A stretch of DNA of 17,709 nucleotides from JAWXTS01 sp044433305 (GTDB lineage Bacteria > Bacteroidota > Bacteroidia > Bacteroidales > Rikenellaceae). Below are positions 1 to 6,437 of this stretch, in pieces (positions within the stretch are counted from its first letter, which is position 1; every line of letters begins with the position of its first letter). The notes under the pieces are model-generated. The model was not told where the DNA came from and did no database searches. It worked only from the letters and a program-made list of their open reading frames with translations. The stretch is taken from NCBI GenBank assembly GCA_044433305.1, contig JAWXTS010000031.1:1-17709 (forward strand), read 5' to 3'. The position numbers were made by a program, and so were the translations under genes.

Positions 1-394
1 TCCTGTGAGAGTCGCCACAAACGATGGTCATACCTGGTTGTGTAAAGCCCAGCTCTGGACCAACGATATGCACAACACCTTGTTTTGGGTGACCCAAGCC
101 AAAGTGCTCAACACCATTTAGCTCACAGTTATTTCTAAAAGCATCCAGCTGATCGCGCGACTCAACATCCTCGATAGGCAAGTGCTGGTTTATAGTTGGC
201 ACATTATGGTCTGCCGTAGCTGTGGTTTGCGCTGGGCGTGCAACTTTCATATCTCTATTCTTGATACCCAGAAATGCAACGGGTGAGGTAACCTCGTGGA
301 TATAATGACGATCTATGTACAATACACTACGTCCTCCATCTAATTGACTCACAACGTGAGCATCCCATACCTTATCAAAAAGTGTCTTTCCCAT
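1..394 (-). CDS. leuC: 3-isopropylmalate dehydratase large subunit, N-terminal part (window edge)
   Basis: The first 131 codons of LeuC, the [4Fe-4S] aconitase-family subunit that, with LeuD, isomerises 2-isopropylmalate to 3-isopropylmalate in the leucine pathway. The ATG lies at 394-392 and the protein opens MGKTLFDKVWDAHVV. Seen here are the family blocks YIDRHYIHEVTSP, a TADHNVPT segment, HPKQGVVHIVGPE and PGMTIVCGDSH at the window edge. The cysteines that bind the cluster would lie beyond position 1. It starts 12 bases after the leuA stop codon, so the two are very probably cotranscribed. One oddity: the codon after GDSH reads AGG (Arg), where the family normally has Thr (GDSHT). The frame is open throughout, so this is a substitution or an edge artefact, not a frameshift. 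Confidence 0.95.
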   Translation of the reverse strand, partial: MGKTLFDKVWDAHVVSQLDGGRSVLYIDRHYIHEVTSPVAFLGIKNRDMKVARPAQTTATADHNVPTINQHLPIEDVESRDQLDAFRNNCELNGVEHFGLGHPKQGVVHIVGPELGFTQPGMTIVCGDSHR

Positions 395-406
395 AATTTT
401 ATAAAA

Positions 407-1915
407 TTATTGTTTTTCTGTTACATTTAATTTATTTAGAGCATCGACAAATGACTCAACAGATGCTCTCACTATATCTGTATTTGCCGAGAAACCGTGG
501 ACTAGCGTTTGTTCGCAGCTCACCTGAACATGCACACGACCAACATCGTCGCTGCCGCGTGTCATGGCCTGAATCAAGAACTCGCTAATTACCACTTGTT
601 CATTTATAATTTGTTTTATAGCTGTAATGGCTGCATCGACTGGACCGTTACCAGTTGCTGTTGCAGTGCGTTCATGGTCTCCAAATTTAAGAATCACCGT
701 AGCCGTAGGGATAAGGGTTCCTGTAAGTATCTGAAGATATTTAAGTTTAAGTTTAAGTGGTTTGTTGCCCGCAGCTGTATCACCTAGCAGAGTCAACAAA
801 TCGTCATCACGAATATCTTTTTTGACGTCGGCCAAGTTCAAGAAGTCGGCATATACCTTGTCTAGATCCTCTTGCTCTAGCTTGTAGCCCAAAAGTTCTA
901 GTCTATGGCTCAATGCTGCGCGACCGCTACGTGCTGTAAGTGCAATAACCGACTCGTCAACGCCAACCTCTTTAGGGTCGATAATCTCGTAGTTCTCACG
1001 GTTCTTAAGCACTCCATCTTGGTGGATACCAGACGAGTGAGCAAAAGCGTTACGACCTACGATAGCTTTATTTGGCTGAACAGGCATGTTCATAAGGTTT
1101 GAAACCAGACGAGAAGCCTGTGTAATAAGTTTCGTGTTTATGTCTGTCTTGATACCTAGCTTGTGGCAGTGAAGGGCCATAACGACCTCTTCCATTGATG
1201 TGTTACCTGCACGCTCGCCGATACCGTTTATTGTAGTTTCAACCTGACGAGCACCATTCAGCACGCCACTAAGTGAGTTGGCCGTGGCCATACCCAAGTC
1301 ATTATGACAGTGAGTAGACAGAATAGCTCTATCCACATTCTTAACGTTATCTACAAGATATTTAATCTTTGCACCAAACTCATGAGGCAAGCAATATCCT
1401 GTTGTATCAGGGATATTAACCACCGTAGCACCAGCTGCAATAACTGCCTCTACCACGCGTGCAAGATACTCATTCTCTGAACGACCAGCATCTTCGGCAT
1501 AGAACTCTACATCCTCGACATAGCGTTTTGCATACTTAACAGCAGCAACAGCACGCTCTATGATTTCATCTGGATTAGATTTTAGTTTCTCATAAATATG
1601 ATAACTTGAAACACCTATTCCTGTATGAATACGTTTGTGTTTAGCATAGGCCAAAGCCTCGGCTGCAACGTCTATATCTTTTTGTACGGCACGTGTGAGG
1701 GCACATATTGTAGGGCGGCTAACAGCCTTAGATATTTCTATTACGGAGTTAAAATCGCCTGGACTTGATATCGGGAAACCTGCTTCTATAATATCTACGC
1801 CTAGCTGTTCTAGCATTTTCGCTACCTCAATCTTTTCTATTGTGTTGAGTTGACATCCCGGCACTTGCTCGCCATCACGCAAGGTCGTGTCAAAGATAAA
1901 AAGTTTATCATTCAT
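407..1915 (-). CDS. leuA: 2-isopropylmalate synthase
   Basis: Condenses acetyl-CoA with 2-oxoisovalerate, the committed step of leucine synthesis. The protein has 502 residues from the ATG at 1915; an in-frame TTG nine bases upstream (1924) is a less likely start because the family begins right at the barrel motif. Catalytic TIM-barrel signatures are DTTLRDGEQVPG (residues 9-20), HCHNDLG (202-208, metal ligands) and NGIGERAGN (230-238). The linker segment FAHSSGIHQDGVLK is near 291-304. The C-terminal third (about 365 to the end), with the ATGNGPVDAA segment near 420, matches the LeuA dimerisation and leucine-feedback domain, so allosteric inhibition is likely. A homocitrate or citramalate synthase is possible by fold, but the adjacent leuC argues for leucine. 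The gene has its own promoter and a hairpin in the leader. Confidence 0.95.
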   Translation of the reverse strand: MNDKLFIFDTTLRDGEQVPGCQLNTIEKIEVAKMLEQLGVDIIEAGFPISSPGDFNSVIEISKAVSRPTICALTRAVQKDIDVAAEALAYAKHKRIHTGIGVSSYHIYEKLKSNPDEIIERAVAAVKYAKRYVEDVEFYAEDAGRSENEYLARVVEAVIAAGATVVNIPDTTGYCLPHEFGAKIKYLVDNVKNVDRAILSTHCHNDLGMATANSLSGVLNGARQVETTINGIGERAGNTSMEEVVMALHCHKLGIKTDINTKLITQASRLVSNLMNMPVQPNKAIVGRNAFAHSSGIHQDGVLKNRENYEIIDPKEVGVDESVIALTARSGRAALSHRLELLGYKLEQEDLDKVYADFLNLADVKKDIRDDDLLTLLGDTAAGNKPLKLKLKYLQILTGTLIPTATVILKFGDHERTATATGNGPVDAAITAIKQIINEQVVISEFLIQAMTRGSDDVGRVHVQVSCEQTLVHGFSANTDIVRASVESFVDALNKLNVTEKQ

Positions 1916-1930
1916 AAAATTCAAATAATC

Positions 1931-1955
1931 AAGTAATTAAAAAAGCAAATTACTT
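1931..1955 (-). promoter_or_regulatory. Perfect inverted repeat in the leuA leader
   Basis: Read on the coding strand, AAGTAATT and AATTACTT (8 bp each, perfect) flank a 9-base loop TGCTTTTTT. The repeat ends 15 bases before the leuA ATG and lies inside the predicted 5' untranslated region. It could be an RNA hairpin that affects translation initiation, a weak attenuator (the U-run is in the loop, not after the stem, so a classical terminator is unlikely), or a palindromic operator. I see no leader peptide rich in leucine codons and no T-box. Confidence 0.45.
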
Positions 1956-1986
1956 CGTAACCCCAGTTATGAAATCACGGTAACCA

Positions 1987-2017
1987 CAAAGATACGGATT
2001 AGCGTTAGGAAAAACAA
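1987..2017 (-). promoter_or_regulatory. leuA promoter, Bacteroidota type
   Basis: On the minus strand TATCTTTG (1994-1987) matches the Bacteroidota -7 element TAnnTTTG exactly, and TTG (2017-2015) sits 20 bases upstream at the -33 position. Transcription would begin near 1981, leaving a leader of about 65 bases. This makes leuA-leuC a separate unit from the recN operon upstream. Between this promoter and the recN stop (about 2018-2109) I found no convincing terminator. Confidence 0.6.
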
Positions 2018-2109
2018 GCATTTGTTAAAAATACAACCGACCGCCCTAATCAGTCTAAAATGAAACACAATGTTATGTTACAAACCGCAAGGGCAATTAA
2101 ATAACAACT

Positions 2110-3765
2110 CTAACAAACACCAAGCAGGTGCTTTGCCTGAGTAAGCGCGGCCTGAGTAACATCGCTACCACTGAGCATCTTGGCTATTTCTTCAACGCGC
2201 TGCTCGCTGCTTAGCTTACTAATGTTACTTATGGTTGTAGAATCAACCACTTTCTTACTTACCACAAAATGAGTGTCGCCCTTAGATGCAACCTGTGGCA
2301 AGTGAGTTATATTAATGATTTGAATATTTGACGACAAGGCGACTATCATCTCGCCCATCTTACTGGCGATATTACCAGACACCCCCGTGTCAATCTCATC
2401 GAAGATAATAGTCGGCAGGTTGGTGTTCTTTGCAAACAGAGCTTTCAAGGTCAACATCAAGCGCGACATCTCACCACCCGAAGCCACCTTCTCGATAGGC
2501 TGCTTGCTACCGCCCTTGTTAGCCGTAAACATAAAACGCACAGCATCGATACCATCGATATTAGGTTCAACAGACGACATCTCGACTCCAAGCACAGCAT
2601 CAGCCATACCCAGATAACTCAAGGTATCACCCACATATTTCTCTATCTTGATGGTTGCCTTCGCTCGAGCAGCAGAAATCTTGGTAGCCAAGGCCACCAC
2701 CTTCTCTCCAAGCTCAGCTATCTCAGACTCTAGTTCTGAGAACTGTTCATCATAGCCATCTATCATATCTAACTTCGACTGCAACTCATCACGCAAGGTA
2801 ATAAGCTCCCCTACGCTCTCAACTCCATAGCGGCTCTCAAGCCCATATATGGTATCTAATCGCTGCTGAGTAATATCCAAAAGTCGAGGATCTGCCTCGA
2901 CACTAGAACCCAAAGACTCCATATCATTATAGATATCCTTAAGTTCTACATTCAGCTCAGACAATCTTTCGTGCATCTGAGAGGCAGGAGCATACACCCC
3001 CGCAACGCCACTCAACGAGTGGATTATATCTTTAAGCTGAGCTATGATATTAGTCTCTCTACCTCCAATAATATCGGCACCCACAATCATAGACTCCTGA
3101 ATCTGAGAAGCATGCAACAGCTCGTTTTGACGCGCCTCCAACTCATCCTGCTCAGAGTCATAAAGTTTTGCCTCAAGCAACTTCTCAAGCTGAAATTCTA
3201 TATACTCCCTCTGCTTAAGCGCGTCCTGAGCCTTAGCCTTTGCATCCTGCAACTGCTTCTGCTTGGCACGCCAAAGGGAATAGCTATCTCGATATTTCTC
3301 AAGCAGCTCTGCGTGGGCACACATCCCATCTAGCATATCTATCTGAAAACGCGACTGGGTAAGTAGCATGGTTTGATGCTGAGAATGTATATCTATAAAG
3401 CGCGAAGAAAGAAGTTTCAAGGTAGCCAGCGAAACTGGCATATCGTTGACATAGGCGCGACTCTTGCCCGAAGGCATAACAACTCTTCGTATTATCGTCT
3501 GGTGGTCATACTCCAGATCCAAACTCTCGAACAGCTCACTCAAGCCATAGCGAGAAATATCAAAGACACCTTCTACAACACAGTTGCGGCTACTATCACG
3601 CAGCGCGTCAACATCACTCTTACCTCCAAGCATGAGAGCCATGGCTCCCAGCAATATAGACTTACCAGAACCTGTTTCTCCCGTTATGACATTTAGGCGG
3701 TCATCAAAATCAACCTCCAAATAGTCAATCAAGGCATAGTTTGTTATAGATAGATGTTTTAACAT
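2110..3765 (-). CDS. recN: DNA repair protein RecN
   Basis: SMC-like ATPase that acts early in recombinational repair of double-strand breaks in the cytoplasm. The 551 residues are the usual length. The ATPase head is split: Walker A GETGSGKS at 29-36, a Q-loop region near SQHQT (128-132), then a long coiled-coil-like stretch rich in Glu, Lys, Gln and Leu (roughly 155-370). It is followed by the ABC signature VASGGEMSRLML (427-438), Walker B TIIFDEIDTG (452-461) and the H-loop ITHLPQVA (486-493). All motifs needed for ATP hydrolysis are present. The start lies 7 bases after the coaBC stop, so this is the last gene of the bamD-rpoZ-coaBC-recN operon. No SOS-type operator is visible in front of it, so it probably follows the operon promoter. 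Confidence 0.96.
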   Translation of the reverse strand: MLKHLSITNYALIDYLEVDFDDRLNVITGETGSGKSILLGAMALMLGGKSDVDALRDSSRNCVVEGVFDISRYGLSELFESLDLEYDHQTIIRRVVMPSGKSRAYVNDMPVSLATLKLLSSRFIDIHSQHQTMLLTQSRFQIDMLDGMCAHAELLEKYRDSYSLWRAKQKQLQDAKAKAQDALKQREYIEFQLEKLLEAKLYDSEQDELEARQNELLHASQIQESMIVGADIIGGRETNIIAQLKDIIHSLSGVAGVYAPASQMHERLSELNVELKDIYNDMESLGSSVEADPRLLDITQQRLDTIYGLESRYGVESVGELITLRDELQSKLDMIDGYDEQFSELESEIAELGEKVVALATKISAARAKATIKIEKYVGDTLSYLGMADAVLGVEMSSVEPNIDGIDAVRFMFTANKGGSKQPIEKVASGGEMSRLMLTLKALFAKNTNLPTIIFDEIDTGVSGNIASKMGEMIVALSSNIQIINITHLPQVASKGDTHFVVSKKVVDSTTISNISKLSSEQRVEEIAKMLSGSDVTQAALTQAKHLLGVC

Positions 3766-3772
3766 GATATGA

Positions 3773-4963
3773 TTACCTTATTAAGGACTCGATTTTATCT
3801 ACGATATCCGCAGCGACTTCTCTCTTGCTCTTGGTCTCAAAGTCAACCTTAGAAGTTGCATCAATAATAGAAATTCTATTGTTATCCACACCAAAGCAGG
3901 CATTATCATTCTGCATAGAGTTGAGCACTATAAAGTCAAAGTTCTTGCACTCTAGTTTACTTTGTGCATTGACAAGCTCGTTATCTGTTTCAAGAGCAAA
4001 GCCCACCAACAACTTATCATTCTTGATTGCACCAAGACACTTGGCTATATCTTTCGTTGGCTTCAGGGCAATGGACATCTGATCCGCGCTCTTTTTAATC
4101 TTGAAATCACTAACATGCTCAGGAGTGTAATCAGCAACAGCAGCGCACAACACCGCGCCATCCACCGTTTCAAAAACCTCCATAGCCGTGTTATACATGT
4201 GTTCTGCCGACGAGACTTTGATTAGCTCCACTCCACTAGGCACACTAGCCGTAGCCGCGCCACTAATAAGTTTCACAGTAGCTCCACGACTGGCAAGTTC
4301 TCCAGCCAAAGCATAGCCCATCTTTCCAGACGAGTGATTAGAGATAAATCGCACAGGGTCAATAGGTTCTATGGTTGCCCCAGCGGTAACCATAAAAGTT
4401 TTACCTTTCAGATTACTTTTTTTTTTGAAGTGTTCGACAAGATAATCCGCGATATGCTCAGGCTCAGCCATACGGCCTTTACCCTCAAGGCCACTAGCCA
4501 ACTCACCAGCCTCAGGCTCGATGATATGGTTGCCATAGCTACGCAAGGTATTGATATTTTTTGTCGTCGACTCGTGTTTAAACATATCTAGGTCCATTGC
4601 TGGAGCGACAAAAACATCGCAACGAGCAGACAGATATGATGTAACTAACAAGTTGTCGGCCACACCATTAGCCATCTTGGCTATTGTTGCTGCCGTAGCT
4701 GGAGCTATCAAGTAGCAGTCGGCCCACTCTCCAAGCGACACATGGCTATTCCACATACCATTCTCGGGGTCAAAAAACTCGACCAGAATGGGACGCTTAC
4801 TAAGTGTTGCCATGGTAAGAGGAGTAATGAACTGTTTGGCTGTCGAAGTCATAATGACCTGCACCTCTGCGCCCTGCTTCACCAAAACGCGAACAAGCAT
4901 AGCTGCTTTATAAGCGGCTATGCTTCCCGTGATACCTAATAATATTTTTTTGCCCTTGAGCAT
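3773..4963 (-). CDS. coaBC: Bifunctional phosphopantothenoylcysteine decarboxylase / phosphopantothenate-cysteine ligase
   Basis: Carries out two consecutive steps of coenzyme A synthesis: ligation of cysteine to 4'-phosphopantothenate (CoaB) and FMN-dependent decarboxylation to 4'-phosphopantetheine (CoaC). The protein has 396 residues, the usual fused length. The N-terminal CoaC domain (about 1-178) shows GSIAAYKAA (13-21), the likely catalytic His74 in SHVSLGEWAD, APATAATIAKMANG (87-100) and PAMDLDM (121-127). The C-terminal CoaB domain (about 188-396) shows VTAGATIEPIDPVRF, SSGKMGYALA and LKPTKDI. Two CoaC positions differ from E. coli Dfp: Asp124 replaces the PAMN asparagine, and Ser157 sits where I align the flap cysteine (Cys158). 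A run of ten A falls in the linker. It lies 8 bases after rpoZ and 7 before recN. Confidence 0.96.
   Translation of the reverse strand: MLKGKKILLGITGSIAAYKAAMLVRVLVKQGAEVQVIMTSTAKQFITPLTMATLSKRPILVEFFDPENGMWNSHVSLGEWADCYLIAPATAATIAKMANGVADNLLVTSYLSARCDVFVAPAMDLDMFKHESTTKNINTLRSYGNHIIEPEAGELASGLEGKGRMAEPEHIADYLVEHFKKKSNLKGKTFMVTAGATIEPIDPVRFISNHSSGKMGYALAGELASRGATVKLISGAATASVPSGVELIKVSSAEHMYNTAMEVFETVDGAVLCAAVADYTPEHVSDFKIKKSADQMSIALKPTKDIAKCLGAIKNDKLLVGFALETDNELVNAQSKLECKNFDFIVLNSMQNDNACFGVDNNRISIIDATSKVDFETKSKREVAADIVDKIESLIR
4417..4426 (-). other. A10 homopolymer at the CoaC-CoaB linker
   Basis: Ten consecutive A on the coding strand encode Lys180-Lys182 and the first base of Ser183. The tract lies between the decarboxylase and ligase domains. 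With one A more the frame reads AAG TAA; with one A fewer it reads GTA ATC TGA. Either slip therefore ends the protein within three codons and leaves an intact CoaC domain alone. Whether polymerase or ribosome slippage really happens cannot be told from sequence. Confidence 0.6.
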
Positions 4964-4971
4964 CTAAAGAA

Positions 4972-5307
4972 CTACTGTTGAGTGTTAGCGACTTCTTTTT
5001 CTGAGAAAGCTACTTTGCCCTCAAAGAACTCTTCCATTGCAATGATAACTGGCTTTGGCAAACGCTCATAGTATTTAGAGATTTCGATTTGCTCACGGTT
5101 CTCGAAAGTTTCTTCTAGAGAATCATTAACGGTAGAGAAATCTTTAAGTTTACGATTTAGCTCTTGTTTAACCTCTGCGCTAATCTGATTTGCACGACGA
5201 GAAATTACGTTTAGGCTTTTGTATAGATTGCCTGTTTCTGCGTCAAAATCAACCAATTTACGAGTAACTGTACTTGTTGGAATATTACTATTCTTCTTTA
5301 TTTCCAT
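4972..5307 (-). CDS. rpoZ: DNA-directed RNA polymerase omega subunit, Bacteroidota type
   Basis: Small RNA polymerase subunit that supports assembly of beta-prime. The 111-residue protein is of the Rpb6/omega class found in Bacteroidota: the recognisable core is TGNLYKSLNVISRRANQI (about 26-43), followed by a charged helical region and the segment YYERLPKPVIIAMEEFFEGK near the end. There is no membrane segment or signal peptide. The start codon (5307) lies inside the end of bamD, an overlap of 20 bases, which suggests translational coupling. coaBC follows after 8 bases. In many Bacteroidota this protein is named only as a hypothetical or omega-family protein; its place directly after bamD supports the call. 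Confidence 0.85.
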   Translation of the reverse strand: MEIKKNSNIPTSTVTRKLVDFDAETGNLYKSLNVISRRANQISAEVKQELNRKLKDFSTVNDSLEETFENREQIEISKYYERLPKPVIIAMEEFFEGKVAFSEKEVANTQQ

Positions 5308-6151
5308 TTTCTTTATCTGTGTTATCTATATTTTGTGCTTCTGCATCATCATACTTGGCTAGAACTTCTCGAGCCTCTGCCTGCATGCTCTCTACCTCTT
5401 TCACGTTAGAGTCTGGATACTCTGCTGTGTAGTTGTAATAGGCATCCATCATGACCAAGAAACGGTCGCGCTGAAGTTGCTCAAAAGAGTTCTTAGCATA
5501 TATGTAGTTACTTTTTAGAATCAACAGCATAAGTTCTTCTCTATGTATTGACTCTGGATATTTGTCTAGTGCATTCTGAAGGGCTACAACAGCCGACTTG
5601 TACTGACCTATATTATAATATACTTTTGCATTGATATATTCTTTATCGTGTAGGCGTTGAGTAAGTTCCTCAGAATAACCTATCATATCATCAGCTTTGA
5701 CACTATTTGGATAGCGGCTAATATACTCCAGAATAGCCACGCGTGCGCGCTCTGTGCTGGTCTGATCTCTATTGGCTGGCAACGAGCTATAATAGAAACT
5801 CATAGTATACATATACTCTACATCTTCCAAGAATGGGCTACGTCCATAAGTACGACGGAAATCATTAAACAGCTGACCACTGGTCTCAAAGTCTCCCATC
5901 TTATAATAAGCTGTACTTAGGTAATATGCTAGAGAATCTTCCTTCACGGTTCCTACCACATACTGCTTAACATTAGAAAGCAGCTGCACCGCTTTATTAT
6001 ACTTCTTCAGCTCAAACTGGTTAAGTCCCTCGTAATATATACCATATACATCACGCGTCTTAATCAACTTGTTTATTTTGCTGTTACACGATGCAAAAAC
6101 GCACACTACAAGAGCAGCTAGAATTACTTTAGTAAAATTAAATTTCATCAT
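5288..6151 (-). CDS. bamD: Outer-membrane assembly lipoprotein BamD
   Basis: Periplasmic lipoprotein of the BAM complex that helps BamA insert beta-barrel proteins into the outer membrane. The 287-residue protein starts MMKFNFTK, has a hydrophobic signal sequence and a lipobox VFASC with the lipidated cysteine at position 22, followed by Asn. The mature part is helical and TPR-like: the repeat signatures YYEGLNQFELKKYNKAVQLL, LSTAYYKMGDFETSGQLFND and YYNIGQYKSAVVALQNALDKYPES are typical of the BamD fold, with five or so repeats. The tail is acidic and Asn-rich. Either of the two adjacent ATG codons could start it. It is the first gene of the operon and overlaps rpoZ. Confidence 0.92.
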   Translation of the reverse strand: MMKFNFTKVILAALVVCVFASCNSKINKLIKTRDVYGIYYEGLNQFELKKYNKAVQLLSNVKQYVVGTVKEDSLAYYLSTAYYKMGDFETSGQLFNDFRRTYGRSPFLEDVEYMYTMSFYYSSLPANRDQTSTERARVAILEYISRYPNSVKADDMIGYSEELTQRLHDKEYINAKVYYNIGQYKSAVVALQNALDKYPESIHREELMLLILKSNYIYAKNSFEQLQRDRFLVMMDAYYNYTAEYPDSNVKEVESMQAEAREVLAKYDDAEAQNIDNTDKENGNKEE

Positions 6152-6180
6152 TCTTATATTTTGATGCCAAACTATCGAGG

Positions 6181-6188
6181 CAAAGTTA
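6181..6188 (-). promoter_or_regulatory. Predicted -7 element of the bamD operon
   Basis: TAACTTTG on the minus strand fits TAnnTTTG exactly and lies 29 bases before the bamD start codon. About 20 bases further upstream there is only an AT-rich T-tract, not a clear TTTG, so the -33 part is weak. The intergenic stretch 6152-6437 carries this promoter and the opposing one for the gene at 6438; I see nothing else in it. Confidence 0.45.
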
Positions 6189-6345
6189 TGTATTTTTAAC
6201 GAGGATAAAAAATATATATTTTGATAAACGCAAAAAATAAATCAATTTAATACTTTTAATTCGTCCTCAAGCAACCAACCATCGCCCCGCCACTAAGTAT
6301 AAAGTCTTATATTGATAGGTATACCAGCAAAAACGGACATATTAA

Positions 6346-6388
6346 TTTTAGAATCAAACCGATTTTAATTAGCTTTGTAGTAGCTTTG
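6346..6388 (+). promoter_or_regulatory. Promoter of the alpha-oxoamine synthase gene, with a doubled -7 element
   Basis: TAGCTTTG at 6370-6377 fits the -7 consensus, with a TTTT tract at 6346-6349 and a 20-base spacer. A second, identical TAGCTTTG follows at 6381-6388, 11 bases on, but lacks a good -33 partner. Transcription from the first would start near 6384, giving a leader of about 55 bases that is very rich in A and T, a pattern common for highly translated genes in this phylum. Confidence 0.5.
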
Positions 6389-6437
6389 AAAAAATTAACA
6401 ACTACTAATATATCAAACTTAAAAAAATTTACTTATC

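Noticed and set aside
1913..1924. TTG at 1924 as the start of leuA, adding MNF
   Set aside because: The ATG at 1915 gives the usual N-terminus a few residues before the DTTLRDGEQ motif; the TTG extension adds nothing conserved.
2018..2109. A terminator between recN and leuA
   Set aside because: I looked for GC-rich stems followed by T on the minus strand and found only weak pairings (for example GCCC with GGGC about 40 bases apart), so I make no call.
2971..3333. A 120-codon plus-strand open frame antisense to recN
   Set aside because: The Leu-rich product mirrors the coiled-coil codons of recN in the opposite frame; no independent support.
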